Numbered from the stretch's first letter, positions 47,063 through 56,904 are shown. The stretch is DNA of 64,000 bases from Helicobacter labetoulli (GCF_003670275.1 NZ_QXJF01000012.1:1-64000), one strand, 5' to 3'. Numbers and translations are program-made. Notes: a model not told the origin generated them from the letters alone.

Positions 47063-48484
47063 ATGATGAGAAAAGGTATTTTATGTATGGTGTTTTTCTT
47101 TGCTTCGCAGATGTTTGCGGAGATTCAAGATGATAATTTTGAGCCAGAACAAGTATATCAGTTTGAGGAGGTGAGTGAATCTGCAAAGGAGGATTCCAAA
47201 GCTCAAGGAGACACTCAAATCTCAACTGATGAACGCGAGACAAACAAGACTTCAGGGCGACTTTTTACCTTGATAGAATTGTTAGAGGGAGCAAAGAAAA
47301 ATTACAATCTTGAGGCTAAGGAGTTAGCGATTCTACAAGCTCAAGCGGTGAATCGTGCAGCGTATGGTGAGTTTTTGCCCACACTTGATGGCGCATATCA
47401 ATACCAAGATACGGATAATCCAAGTATGCGGCTCAAAGCCCACACAAGCAGTGCAAAGGCGAATTGGGAGATTTTTAGCGGATTTAAGACTTATAATAAA
47501 GTGCGTGAAAAAGGCTTGTTGTATCGTGCAAGTATTGAGGATAAGGAGCATACAAAAGATCAATTATTTTTAAATATCATTGAGCAGTATTATGGATATT
47601 TTACTAATCGCGCACAGCTTTTAAGCCTTGAGCAGAAACGCACACAACTTGAATCTAGTATTAAACGCGTGGAGCGTTTGTATAATGCAGGGCTTACAAC
47701 CATTGATGATGTAGAATCTTTGCGTGCAGAAGTCCTTGCCACAGAACACGAACTTGCTAATATTAAAATGGAGATTGAAAAAAATAAATTTATGCTTTCA
47801 CTTTTATCAAACACGGAAGTAGAAGCGTTAGAACGCAAGAGTATCAAAACACCACTTTTCAAGCTTGATGAGAATAGGCACGATTTGAATATGCTTAATT
47901 TCCAAGCCCAAAGTGCTAAATATCAAGCAAGACAGATTAATTATTTACCGATTGTAAGCGTGAGTGATACCTATGTGATTAATAGTGATATTACTAAAAA
48001 TGGCTCTCTTGCATTCAAGGACTTGCCACCGGGTATGAATGCAAATGATATGCTTCCTATGATTCAGCGTTCATTCCCACTCAATCAAAATCAAATTATG
48101 ATAAGTGCAACCATTCGTCTTGATGCCCTAACAATCTATCGTCAAAATGAAGCAGCACGACTTGGCTATATGAAATCACTTAAAGAGCTTGCCTATAAAA
48201 AAGAAGAGCAGAAAAAAGATGAAAGAATGTATCGTAAAAGCCTAGAGATTGCCGTAGCAAAGATTAAGGCAAGTGAGGCAGCACTGCGTTCAGCAAATAT
48301 TGCTTTTGACAATGTGGCTAAAAAATATGACGCACAGATTCTAAACTTTACGGATTATTTGCAGTCTTTGACAAAAAAGGTAGAGGCGGAGGCGACTTAT
48401 AATCAGGCGTTAAATAACTATGAAATGCAAAAAGCATATTATATTTATTATAGCGGACAAGATTTGGCTCAACACATTGAATAA
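47063..48484 (+). CDS. hefA: TolC-like outer-membrane efflux channel HefA
   Basis: HefA is the outer-membrane channel of a tripartite RND pump. The 473-residue protein has a signal peptide (about 1-19), an acidic linker, and two TolC repeats with long coiled-coil helices (for example around LEQKRTQLESSIKRVERLYNAGLTTIDDVESLRAEV, seen in part as RLYNAGLTTIDDVE). The length and the downstream gene order equal H. pylori HefABC. The ATG at 47063 follows AGGAG (47054-47058); another ATG starts at 47066. Confidence 0.9.
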   Translation: MMRKGILCMVFFFASQMFAEIQDDNFEPEQVYQFEEVSESAKEDSKAQGDTQISTDERETNKTSGRLFTLIELLEGAKKNYNLEAKELAILQAQAVNRAAYGEFLPTLDGAYQYQDTDNPSMRLKAHTSSAKANWEIFSGFKTYNKVREKGLLYRASIEDKEHTKDQLFLNIIEQYYGYFTNRAQLLSLEQKRTQLESSIKRVERLYNAGLTTIDDVESLRAEVLATEHELANIKMEIEKNKFMLSLLSNTEVEALERKSIKTPLFKLDENRHDLNMLNFQAQSAKYQARQINYLPIVSVSDTYVINSDITKNGSLAFKDLPPGMNANDMLPMIQRSFPLNQNQIMISATIRLDALTIYRQNEAARLGYMKSLKELAYKKEEQKKDERMYRKSLEIAVAKIKASEAALRSANIAFDNVAKKYDAQILNFTDYLQSLTKKVEAEATYNQALNNYEMQKAYYIYYSGQDLAQHIE

Positions 48485-48519
48485 AATTGAGTAGTAAGCA
48501 ACAAAAAAAAGGAGAAAAG

Positions 48520-49218
48520 ATGAGAAAGATTCTATTGGTGGGATTAATGTTATTATCGCATATGTATGCGGGCGAAGATGTGTATGCGATTTTTAATGCT
48601 GAAGCGATAAAAGATGCGAATTTGAATCTCGCAACGAGCGGGATTGTATCAAATATTTTAGTTGATGTGGGGAGTGAAGTAAAAAAAGGAGATTTACTTC
48701 TCACACTTTTTAACCAAGATATAGAATCTCAAGCGCGTTCAACAGAGCAGCAATATATCTTTGCTAAAAAACAATATGAACGATATCAAAGAAGTGGTGG
48801 AGCTGTGGATAGAAACACACTTGATAGGTATAAATCAGAATATAAAAAGCTTGAGGCGGACTATTCTTACCAAATGGCGATGTTAAGCAAAACGCAGCTT
48901 AAAGCCCCTTTTGATGGTGTAATCGCTTCTAAAGAGATTGAGCTAGGCGATGGTGTGAGTGCCAATAGCACAAAGCTTTTTAGGCTGATAACTAAAGATG
49001 TAAAGCTTGTGCTTGAATTTGATTTTAAATACATCAGTAAGGTTAAGGTAGGTGATAGATTTGACTTCCGCATTGATGGGAGAAAAGAGGATTTGCACAC
49101 AACTATTAGCAAAATTTATCCAACTGCCAGCACAAACACACGCAAAGTCAAAGCTGAAGCCATAGTCCAAGGTGTGATTCCCGGGACATTTGGTGATGGC
49201 TATATAAGGACAAAATAA
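48520..49218 (+). CDS. hefB: RND efflux periplasmic adaptor HefB
   Basis: HefB links the inner-membrane pump to the TolC channel in the periplasm. The 232-residue protein has a signal peptide (about 1-18), a split lipoyl domain (GIVSNILVDVGSEVKKGDLL and APFDGVIASKEIELGDGV patterns) and a short coiled-coil hairpin. It is shorter than enterobacterial adaptors but fits H. pylori HefB. The ATG at 48520 lies after AAGGAG. Its last base overlaps the hefC start. Confidence 0.9.
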   Translation: MRKILLVGLMLLSHMYAGEDVYAIFNAEAIKDANLNLATSGIVSNILVDVGSEVKKGDLLLTLFNQDIESQARSTEQQYIFAKKQYERYQRSGGAVDRNTLDRYKSEYKKLEADYSYQMAMLSKTQLKAPFDGVIASKEIELGDGVSANSTKLFRLITKDVKLVLEFDFKYISKVKVGDRFDFRIDGRKEDLHTTISKIYPTASTNTRKVKAEAIVQGVIPGTFGDGYIRTK

Positions 49219-52200
49219 TGTATAAGTTTGCCATTACTCGCCCAATTACAACCTTGATGTTTGCTTTGGCTATTTTGTTTTTTGGGTTTTTGGGTGTGAA
49301 AAAAATGCCAACTTCACTTTTTCCGGATATTGATTTTCCTGTGGCTGTGGTGATTACAAGCTATCCGGGGGCAAGTGCGGAGATTGTGGAGACAAAGGTA
49401 ACTGATAAGATTGAAGAAGCAGTTATGGGGATTGATGGGATAAAAAAAGTAACTTCTAGTTCAGCACGAAATGTGAGTATGGTTATTGTGCAGTTTGAGC
49501 TAGAAAAGCCCCTTGATAGTGCAGTCAATGATGTGCGGGATAAGGTAGGGTCTTTGCAGCTAGATTCTGGAGTAAAGACACCAAGTATCAATAAATTTGA
49601 TAGTTCTTCTATGCCGATAGTTTCAATTTTTCTTACAAGCGATAAGGTGAGTTCGGCTGAGCTTATGCGACACGCTAAGGATAATATTAAGCCTTTATTG
49701 CAAAAAATATCTGGCGTTGGTGGCGTTGAGATGAGGGGGCATAGAGAGCGTCAAATTAGAATCTTTGTAAGCCCTAGTATGCTTAATAAATATGGTTTAA
49801 CCTATACGGATATTTCTAATAAAATTGGGCTAGAAAATCTTGAAATAGATGGCGGTAGGCTTATTGGCACACTGCAAGAGTGGGCGATTACCACAGACGC
49901 ACAAAGCACGGATTTAAGTGATGTGGGGAATATTCGCGTAGCTGAAGGCATTAGATTAGGGGATATTGCGACTATTGAAGATGGGATTGAAGAAGATAAG
50001 ACTTTTGCGTCCTTAGATAAAACACCCGGCGTTATCTTTGAAGTGCAAAAAATTTCTGGAGCAAATGATATTTCTATTGCTGATGGGGTGATGAAAGTGC
50101 TTCCGCAGATTCAGGCAATTAGCCCTGATTATGAGGTGAGGGCATTTAAAGATACAACACAAAATGTCCGTTCGGCTATCTCTTCTGTGGAATTTGATGT
50201 GTTGTTGGGCGTATTTTTGGCAGTGTTTGTTGTGTTTATGTTCCTAAGGAGTGCGACTATTACGCTTGTGTCAGCTATGAGTATTCCTATTTCTATTTTT
50301 GGGACTTTTGCTTTAATGAATTTCTTTGGATTTTCGCTTAATATGCTAACACTTCTTGCTGTGGCTCTTGCTATTGGGATTATTATTGATGATGCCATTG
50401 TTGTGATTGAGAATATTCACAAAAAGTTAGAATCTGGTATGCGTAAGCGTGAGGCAGCCTATGAGGGTGTGCGTGAGATTGGTTTTGCGTTGATTGCTAT
50501 CTCGGCTATGTTGCTTTCGGTATTTATCCCTGTGGGAAGTATGAGTGGGATTGTTGGGAGATTCTTCCAAAGCTTTGGGATAACCGTGGCAGCAGCTATT
50601 GGAATCTCATATATTGTTGTTATCACTATTATCCCTATGGTTTCTTCAATCGTGGTAAATCCCAAGCACTCAAGATTCTATTATCGCACAGAGCCATTTT
50701 TTAAAGCACTTGATAGCTATTATGTCAAAACCCTTGCCCTTGTATTGCGGAATAAGGTTAAGGTGATTGTGGGCATTGTGGGGGTGTTTTTTCTCTCCAT
50801 TATGCTTTTGACTAAGATTGGTATGGAGTTTATTATCCCTGATGATAAGAGTGAGTTTCAAGTCTTTTTGGAGACAAAGCCCGGCATTAGTATGAGTGCA
50901 ATGAAAGAAAAAACGGGAATCTTACAAGATATTGTTATGGCAAATGAGAATGTTGAATTTACTTCATTGCAGATTGGCTATACAAATGAGAAAAATATCT
51001 TTAAGGCTCAAATTTATGCGCAATTAAAACCGATTAAGGAGCGGAAACTTTCGCAGTTTGAGATTATGGCTGAGGTGGGTGAAAAGCTTAAAAATAGTGA
51101 GTTGGCTAATGAGTTTGTCATTTCACTATCAGAAGTCTCCGATATAGGCGGAGGGGATAATTCCCCTTATCAGGTGGCGATTCTTGCACCAAATGATGAG
51201 GCATTGCATAAGTCAAAAGACAATCTCATTGCATTGCTTAAAAATGACCCCATTCTTGCAGGAAAGGTAGATAATATCCATATCAATGCTGCGGATAATC
51301 TGCCTGAATATCGCTTAAAGGTGCTAAAACAAAATGCAAGTCGCTATGGCGTGAGTGCAAAAGAGATTGGGAATGTAGTGCGAGGGGCATTCTCTGGGGA
51401 AGCTGCTATTGGGTATTATAAAGAGCGTGGAAAAGAGTATGATATTACCATACGCGTGCCTGATACGGATAGAATCTCCATTAATGATATTAAAAAGCTT
51501 CAAGTGAAAAATGGCAATGGCGAGTTGATGTTTGTAGAAGGGCTTGTAGAGATAGAATCTACAACTGCACCATCAGTTATTACGCGTCTTGATAGGCAAA
51601 GATCACTTACCGTGTATGCCTACCCGATAAAGGATTCTGGAATCTCTTTGGGGGATATGATGAAAATTACTGCTCAAAAGCAGGGCGAGTGGCTTGAATC
51701 TGGAGCGACTTTTAGGCTTCAAGGTGAAGCAGAAAACGCACAAGAGATGATGGTAGCTTTTCTTGTAGCGGTTTTAACGGCTATTGTGCTTATTTATCTT
51801 ATCCTTGCGGCGTTGTATGAGAGCTTCTTGCAGCCCATTGTTATTATGATGACCTTGCCTTTTAGCTTTTCTGGTGCATTTATCGCACTCTTTGTTGTGG
51901 GGCAGCCTTTCAGTATGTTCTCACTTATGGGGCTTATGATTCTTATGGGGCTTGTTGGGAAAAATGCGACTTTGCTTATTGATGTGGCAAATGAGAAAAG
52001 AAAAGAGGGGTATAGCACCGATGAAGCACTTATACTCGCTGGAGAATCTCGGCTGCGTCCAATTCTTATGACAACAATTGCTATGGTGTTTGGTATGATA
52101 CCTTTGGCTATTTCTGTTGGCTCGGGTGCTGGTATGAAATCGCCTATGGGGATTTGTATTATTGGAGGGCTACTTTTCTCTATGTTTTTGAGTTTGCTTA

Positions 52201-52286
52201 TTGTGCCTGCGTTGTATCGGTTGCTTGTGCCAATTGATGATTGGTTGCAGAGATTCTACAAACCTAAGGCGGAGGATAAGTTTTAA
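49218..52286 (+). CDS. hefC: RND efflux pump inner-membrane transporter HefC
   Basis: HefC is the proton-driven pump of the complex, exporting drugs, bile salts or similar compounds in H. pylori. The 1022-residue protein has twelve membrane helices, two large periplasmic loops, the pattern FPDIDFP, the TM4 segment with LAIGIIIDDAIVVIENI (the two adjacent acidic residues of the proton relay) and the TM10-11 GLVGKNATLLID. Bile-salt efflux would suit an intestinal or hepatobiliary organism, but the substrate is not readable from sequence. Confidence 0.93.
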   Translation: MYKFAITRPITTLMFALAILFFGFLGVKKMPTSLFPDIDFPVAVVITSYPGASAEIVETKVTDKIEEAVMGIDGIKKVTSSSARNVSMVIVQFELEKPLDSAVNDVRDKVGSLQLDSGVKTPSINKFDSSSMPIVSIFLTSDKVSSAELMRHAKDNIKPLLQKISGVGGVEMRGHRERQIRIFVSPSMLNKYGLTYTDISNKIGLENLEIDGGRLIGTLQEWAITTDAQSTDLSDVGNIRVAEGIRLGDIATIEDGIEEDKTFASLDKTPGVIFEVQKISGANDISIADGVMKVLPQIQAISPDYEVRAFKDTTQNVRSAISSVEFDVLLGVFLAVFVVFMFLRSATITLVSAMSIPISIFGTFALMNFFGFSLNMLTLLAVALAIGIIIDDAIVVIENIHKKLESGMRKREAAYEGVREIGFALIAISAMLLSVFIPVGSMSGIVGRFFQSFGITVAAAIGISYIVVITIIPMVSSIVVNPKHSRFYYRTEPFFKALDSYYVKTLALVLRNKVKVIVGIVGVFFLSIMLLTKIGMEFIIPDDKSEFQVFLETKPGISMSAMKEKTGILQDIVMANENVEFTSLQIGYTNEKNIFKAQIYAQLKPIKERKLSQFEIMAEVGEKLKNSELANEFVISLSEVSDIGGGDNSPYQVAILAPNDEALHKSKDNLIALLKNDPILAGKVDNIHINAADNLPEYRLKVLKQNASRYGVSAKEIGNVVRGAFSGEAAIGYYKERGKEYDITIRVPDTDRISINDIKKLQVKNGNGELMFVEGLVEIESTTAPSVITRLDRQRSLTVYAYPIKDSGISLGDMMKITAQKQGEWLESGATFRLQGEAENAQEMMVAFLVAVLTAIVLIYLILAALYESFLQPIVIMMTLPFSFSGAFIALFVVGQPFSMFSLMGLMILMGLVGKNATLLIDVANEKRKEGYSTDEALILAGESRLRPILMTTIAMVFGMIPLAISVGSGAGMKSPMGICIIGGLLFSMFLSLLIVPALYRLLVPIDDWLQRFYKPKAEDKF

Positions 52287-52319
52287 CAAAGAGGTGCGAT
52301 ACAATATACAAAAACAAGC

Positions 52320-52325
52320 TATAAT
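52320..52325 (+). promoter_or_regulatory. -10 element for the M15 peptidase gene
   Basis: TATAAT lies 31 bases before the gene start in the 70-base gap after hefC. No clear -35. Confidence 0.5.
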
Positions 52326-52356
52326 TGCGATATGAGCTAGATTCTAGGGCGAGGAT

Positions 52357-53124
52357 ATGAAGCAAATAGTATGTTTATGTATGTTTGTATGGCTTGGCGC
52401 ACACGAGATAGATGATGCCCTAGCCCAAGAGTGCATTAAGCGGTATTATCCGCAGGTGGAGAGGATTGCCGATAATGAGGTGGTGCTTGAATCTGGGGCA
52501 AGATTTGTATGGAATGATGGCAGGGAGAAGGACTATGATGAGAAGATTCTATCCCCTGATATGAATGATGCTTTTAGCTATCCTTATCCACTTCAAGGCA
52601 ATGTGCTGGATCGCAATAAAGATACTTCAAGGGTAAGGCATTTAGGATTCTATAAAGAGATTTATGGACACTCAGCAGATGAAGTGAAAACTCATCTTGT
52701 GAAGTTGCCGTGGTTTCCACATCGTTTTGAAAAGGGATTTGTGGTTGTTACAACGCTCAATGGCGTGAGCGAAGCCTTTGCTCGTGTAATGCAGAGGTTA
52801 GAGAATATACCCCAAGCATACCATCAGTTTTTGAGCGACCAAGATGCTTTTTATTGGCGTAATATTGCAGATTCTCCAAACCTCTCTCCACATAGTTTTG
52901 GGATTGCTCTGGATATTAATACGCAGTTTTCAAAGTATTGGCTTTGGGATAGAAAAGAACGCAATGAGTATCAATATGAAAATCAAATCCCCTTAGAGAT
53001 TGTTCAGGCATTTGAGGCGGAGGGTTTTGTGTGGGGTGGGCGATGGTGGCATTATGACACAATGCACTTTGAGTATCGCCCAGAGATTATTTGCTATGCG
53101 AGGAATTTTAAGCCATTGCGGTAG
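52357..53124 (+). CDS. Secreted M15-family (VanY-like) carboxypeptidase
   Basis: This 255-residue protein has a short signal peptide (about 1-16) and a C-terminal M15 domain with HSFGIALD (HxxxxxxD metal site) and WGGRWWHYDTMHFEY (catalytic Glu/His region). The family cleaves D-Ala-D-Ala or related peptide bonds in peptidoglycan. It is a single gene after the efflux operon with its own -10. The precise bond it cuts is not readable; its role in cell-wall trimming is an inference from the family. Confidence 0.85.
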   Translation: MKQIVCLCMFVWLGAHEIDDALAQECIKRYYPQVERIADNEVVLESGARFVWNDGREKDYDEKILSPDMNDAFSYPYPLQGNVLDRNKDTSRVRHLGFYKEIYGHSADEVKTHLVKLPWFPHRFEKGFVVVTTLNGVSEAFARVMQRLENIPQAYHQFLSDQDAFYWRNIADSPNLSPHSFGIALDINTQFSKYWLWDRKERNEYQYENQIPLEIVQAFEAEGFVWGGRWWHYDTMHFEYRPEIICYARNFKPLR

Positions 53125-53263
53125 AATCTGTTGTGTGTTTGTGTGGTGCAAAATAATATGATCACTTCAAGATTCTTATTTCACTTTGATTTGTGTGATT
53201 GATTATTGGTTTAAGGGTAGGTTTGCTATTTTTGGGTTTTTGAGAAATATTAACTTTTGATTG

Positions 53264-53273
53264 CCCCCCCCCC
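53264..53273 (+). repeat. C10 tract next to the -10 of a small membrane protein gene
   Basis: Ten C residues end directly before TGTTAGAAT (53274-53282), an extended -10. Length changes would alter the spacing of promoter elements upstream, the classic form of promoter phase variation. Confidence 0.75.
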
Positions 53274-53282
53274 TGTTAGAAT
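53274..53282 (+). promoter_or_regulatory. Extended -10 promoter behind a C10 tract
   Basis: TGTTAGAAT fits TGnTATAAT with one change and lies 32 bases before the small membrane protein start. Confidence 0.55.
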
Positions 53283-53313
53283 AACTCTTTATTTTGTAAA
53301 AAAGGAGTTAAGA

Positions 53314-53493
53314 ATGGATTTTATTGCAAGATTATTTATTGGGTGGTCATCTATTGTTGAAGATAGAGCAAGTAGGGAGTTTTTTTCTATTATAGTGTTT
53401 ATCTTAAGTTGGATAGCTTTTGTTTATGTTGTTAATATTCTATGCGAGATTCGCGATAGTCTTAAGATTATCCGTGATAATAGTAAAAAATAG
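53314..53493 (+). CDS. Small membrane protein, 59 residues, function unknown
   Basis: The product has a hydrophobic helix from about residue 24 to 43 (FFSIIVFILSWIAFVYVVNI) and a charged C-terminus. I do not recognise a family. The ATG at 53314 follows AAGGAG (53302-53307), and an extended -10 behind a C10 tract precedes it, so the gene looks real and possibly phase-variable. It is convergent with dgkA, three bases away. Confidence 0.65.
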   Translation: MDFIARLFIGWSSIVEDRASREFFSIIVFILSWIAFVYVVNILCEIRDSLKIIRDNSKK

Positions 53494-53496
53494 AAT

Positions 53497-53898
53497 CTAC
53501 AATACAAATCGCATAAGTAAATAGCTACCCCATACAAATGCCACAAACAAACACGCCATAAGCTGAATAGCACTGCCCATATCTTTTGCTTTCTTGGCGA
53601 GTGGGTGAATCTCAAGGCTTGTAAAGTCAATAGCATTTTCAATCGCAGAATTGATAAGCTCTACAATCACGGAAAGCATACAAGGCAGAATCAACAAGAT
53701 AAGCTCCTGCCAATTTTGTGCGAGAAAGAAAGCGGCGATACTTAGCACAAGCCCAACGATGAAAACCTGCCTAAAGCCCTCTTCTTCCTTCCACGCAGCC
53801 TTAATGCCATCAAGCGAGAAAAAAAAGGCATTATACAAACGCTTAAAGCCTTTCTTGCCTTTTTTGTCGTTGCGTTGATAGTTGTTCGTATTTTCCAT
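53497..53898 (-). CDS. dgkA: Diacylglycerol kinase DgkA
   Basis: DgkA phosphorylates diacylglycerol to phosphatidic acid in the inner membrane, recycling lipid left over from glycan or phosphate transfer. The 133-residue protein has three membrane helices and the signature ELINSAIENAIDF with catalytic Glu. An N-terminal basic extension (about 17 residues) is present. The ATG at 53898 fits the family; the frame runs 44 codons further upstream into the neighbouring gene without support. It lies eight bases after the hypothetical gene that precedes it. Confidence 0.92.
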   Translation of the reverse strand: MENTNNYQRNDKKGKKGFKRLYNAFFFSLDGIKAAWKEEEGFRQVFIVGLVLSIAAFFLAQNWQELILLILPCMLSVIVELINSAIENAIDFTSLEIHPLAKKAKDMGSAIQLMACLFVAFVWGSYLLMRFVL

Positions 53899-53905
53899 TT
53901 TGCAC

Positions 53906-54907
53906 CTATTGTGAGATGATGTCAAAAACAAAGTTATCTGCAAGGTAAGAGGTATAAGGATTGAGCAAAAACTCTTTAAGAGAGATAAACTCTTCTTGTG
54001 AATCTGCTTTGTGTTGAAATAAGAAACCAATCTGCTTACTCTTACCTAATATAAGGCTTTCAAGGGCATTGCCAAGCTCTATAATTTCATTATGATACAT
54101 ATCGCCCATCATTAAACTTAGCCCGATTGTTGCTAACATATTCACATTTTTGGCACTTTGCTCAAATCCCTCTTGGCTAACAGGCAGCCCTTTGGCATTG
54201 CTTTGTAGCTCATAATACTTATATATATCCTTGCTAAAGCCATTGTCTTTAAGCTTAAATGCAACATTGTTAAGGGCATATTTGTATTCTTCAAAATGCA
54301 CAGAACTCTCCTCATTGATAAACGCATCAAAATAGAAATCTTGTAGAATCTTAGCGATATTTTGTGTTTTGAAGCTCTCGTGCTGATAGGTATCAACGCC
54401 TTGTATTTGGTAGGTTGCATTCTTGGCAGTAATGGTGCAGTCAAGATCTTCAGTCAGTTTGTCATCATTTTGTTTAAGTGAGATGGCACATTTTACATTA
54501 TTGGGAAAAAAAGATGAAAAAAGAACAAGATTCTCTTTAGAACCCTTATCATCTGCATCAATATCTTTCACTTCAAATACTATGTCTTTGATATTTAATG
54601 ACGCTTGAAGTGAAGTATTATCTATTGAATCTATATCAAATCCCATATTTTTAAGTGTTAAAACACCCTCTCCATCTGTGGCGACAATCTTTGGACTATA
54701 ACAGCCTATACTTACAAGCCCACTACAAGAGAAAGGCTCCCACTCCGCAATATAACCACTCTCTTGGGCAAAAGATTCAAATTTTTCATTGAGCGTTTTT
54801 TCTATATGTGATTTTGTATCCTTTGTTTTGAATGAGAGAAACACTCCCAAACTTAATGCAATCAATGCACCTAAACCCAAAATAAGAGCAACTAGCTTTT
54901 TATTCAT
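53906..54907 (-). CDS. Hypothetical membrane-anchored protein
   Basis: I do not recognise this 333-residue protein. It has an N-terminal membrane anchor (about 7-27) and a periplasmic domain of mixed strands and helices. Two cysteines around residue 61 and 69 (SCSG, IGCY) and another pair near 140 and 157 could form disulfides. The ATG is preceded by AAAGGA, and the composition is like that of neighbouring genes, so it is a real gene. It shares a transcription direction with dgkA. It may resemble the DUF945-type periplasmic proteins, but I cannot confirm that. Confidence 0.75.
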   Translation of the reverse strand: MNKKLVALILGLGALIALSLGVFLSFKTKDTKSHIEKTLNEKFESFAQESGYIAEWEPFSCSGLVSIGCYSPKIVATDGEGVLTLKNMGFDIDSIDNTSLQASLNIKDIVFEVKDIDADDKGSKENLVLFSSFFPNNVKCAISLKQNDDKLTEDLDCTITAKNATYQIQGVDTYQHESFKTQNIAKILQDFYFDAFINEESSVHFEEYKYALNNVAFKLKDNGFSKDIYKYYELQSNAKGLPVSQEGFEQSAKNVNMLATIGLSLMMGDMYHNEIIELGNALESLILGKSKQIGFLFQHKADSQEEFISLKEFLLNPYTSYLADNFVFDIISQ

Positions 54908-54964
54908 TGTTTTTCCTTTTGGTATGAAGTAATGGAATTTGCAGATTATAACATATAATCGTAA

Positions 54965-55015
54965 TGAAAAAAAGAAAGAGATTCTAGCCCAAGCCCTATG
55001 TCAAGGCTAGGCTAG
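54965..55015 (-). terminator. Terminator after nrfHA
   Basis: On the minus strand CTAGCC (55010-55015) pairs with GGCTAG (54984-54989), with an inner GCC/GGC, and is followed by a T-rich stretch ending in seven T. Located just past the nrfA stop. Confidence 0.6.
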
Positions 55016-55029
55016 AGATTAAAGAAAGG

Positions 55030-56880
55030 CTATTTTGTGCTTATAGCACTAGCAGAAGTTTTATCAATTTCACTGAAATTATAAGGCTTTGTATTTTTGT
55101 CAAGCTCTAAAAGTTCCTTTGGAGCTTCGCCATTAACTTCGTGATGTTTGTAGTATCGCTCACCCGCTGTGTGTCCATTGAGATCAATCTTATACACAAT
55201 CTCGCCGGGATTAAACTTCTGAATCTCCTCAAAGCCAAGATTTGAAGTTTTAAAGTTTTTAATGCCATTTTGATTAGCAATTTCAACAAGCTTTGTTTGT
55301 CCCATACGAGCCATTTCTACCGCTTGAAGTAGCATACGACTCGCTTCCCTTGGATTGTGGAATCCTGTGGAGTTTTCCGCTCCAACAAAATCCCCTCGCA
55401 TTTGCCCTCTTCTATGAAGTTCAAGTGGCTCGGCTAGTGCTTTTGAAATTTTTGCATCATCTGGCTTGCCATCAGTTTGATATGCAGGAAGTTTGCCTAG
55501 CTCCTCACGCATTTTCTTAATATCAAAGATAAGGCTCACAGTTGCATACTCTGCACTTCTTAAATCAAAGGCAACAGATTTTTGAATATCAGCAATTTGC
55601 TTTTTGAGATATTCTTCACTTTGAGTATGGCAAGTTTTACACGCGGAGTTAATATCAAAGAGTGGCGATGTAACATTGTGCTGCGTAACTTTCTTGCCAC
55701 CTGCACCTTTAACATAAGGCATATGGCAATCCGCACAGCTCACGCCATTGGCTGCGTGCACCCCACCGCTAAACATCTCATACTCTGGGTGTTGAATCTT
55801 GATCATAGAGGCTTTAGTTTCTTTATGTGTCCAATCCTCTTTAAATATCGGTCGCACTGCATCATAGTGAGCATCAAACATCTCAATTCTAAAAGGCTCA
55901 TCTTTTTTCCATGCACTCCAAGGGAATGTGAGATTAATGCCATCTACCTCTATTTCAGTAGCTTTATTACCATTTCTCCAATGCTCATACTCATCGTAAG
56001 TCTTTTGTGTGCCATTCCACCATTTTTGACTACTATCACTTGCGATGCTTTCTCCCATAACTTTAACCTTTTCGCCTGTGGGCTTAAAGTAGTATTCCAC
56101 ATGGCATTGCGCACAAACAAGTGTTCTCATCTCTTTTCTATCTGCTTTGATACCTTGAACAGGATCTGTTTGATAGCCCCTATCCACAAGTGAATTAATA
56201 AGAGCTGGACGCACCACTCTTAGGCTCATATCATCAGGATTATGGCAGTCTGCACAGGTTACACCCATTCTCTTGCCTCCGTGTGGTCCGCCGTGTTCAG
56301 CAGAGCCTTCCTCTATACCATTGCGTGTAGGGACATTTTTAATCATTGTCCAGTATTTTGTGCTATTAAATGCGGTAAAGTCACCTTTAGCTACATTGTT
56401 GATAAGCCAAGGTGTCCAGCCGCTATGGCAGTTCATACACGCAGCAGGTTGTCCGCCAAATTTTGCAAATCCGTGTGCGTTTAAGAAATCTTTATTATTT
56501 CTTGCCGTATCCATTTGATCTACTTGAATCCAAAAATGCCCTCTCTCTTCATTCGCATCAAGGCTGAATGGATACCCTGCCCACAAAATTGTTAATTGCG
56601 GATAGCGGATAAGCTTTGAGTAGGCAAGATTCCCACCAAAATTTGTATATTTTGGTGCTTCTGTCTCTACTTTGAGATACATATCAAGGTATTCTGGGAA
56701 GTTTTTACCCCAAAAGTCAAAAGTTGGATTCTCATCAGTTAGCTCTACAAGCTGCTTTGAGATAACCCCCGTATTTCCCGCCTGTTTTGATGAAATGTCT
56801 TGATTGAGCCATAAAAGCCCAACAATCACAACAACAGCTACAACAACAAGTATAGGTAGCATTCCTTTCTTTTTCTGCAT
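55030..56880 (-). CDS. nrfA: Cytochrome c nitrite reductase NrfA (ammonia-forming)
   Basis: NrfA is the periplasmic pentaheme enzyme that reduces nitrite to ammonia with six electrons. The 616-residue protein has an N-terminal membrane/signal segment (about 8-26) and five heme motifs: CMNCH (148-152), CADCH, CAQCH, CADCH and CKTCH. The first, active-site motif is CxxCH, not the CxxCK of E. coli and Wolinella; the same is seen in Campylobacter jejuni. No Nrf-specific heme lyase is therefore needed. The downstream HxxE-like acid and histidine residues are present. AAAGGAGG precedes the ATG. It follows nrfH. Confidence 0.95.
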   Translation of the reverse strand: MQKKKGMLPILVVVAVVVIVGLLWLNQDISSKQAGNTGVISKQLVELTDENPTFDFWGKNFPEYLDMYLKVETEAPKYTNFGGNLAYSKLIRYPQLTILWAGYPFSLDANEERGHFWIQVDQMDTARNNKDFLNAHGFAKFGGQPAACMNCHSGWTPWLINNVAKGDFTAFNSTKYWTMIKNVPTRNGIEEGSAEHGGPHGGKRMGVTCADCHNPDDMSLRVVRPALINSLVDRGYQTDPVQGIKADRKEMRTLVCAQCHVEYYFKPTGEKVKVMGESIASDSSQKWWNGTQKTYDEYEHWRNGNKATEIEVDGINLTFPWSAWKKDEPFRIEMFDAHYDAVRPIFKEDWTHKETKASMIKIQHPEYEMFSGGVHAANGVSCADCHMPYVKGAGGKKVTQHNVTSPLFDINSACKTCHTQSEEYLKKQIADIQKSVAFDLRSAEYATVSLIFDIKKMREELGKLPAYQTDGKPDDAKISKALAEPLELHRRGQMRGDFVGAENSTGFHNPREASRMLLQAVEMARMGQTKLVEIANQNGIKNFKTSNLGFEEIQKFNPGEIVYKIDLNGHTAGERYYKHHEVNGEAPKELLELDKNTKPYNFSEIDKTSASAISTK

Positions 56881-56904
56881 TTTTTCCTCCTTTAGTAAGT
56901 TTAT

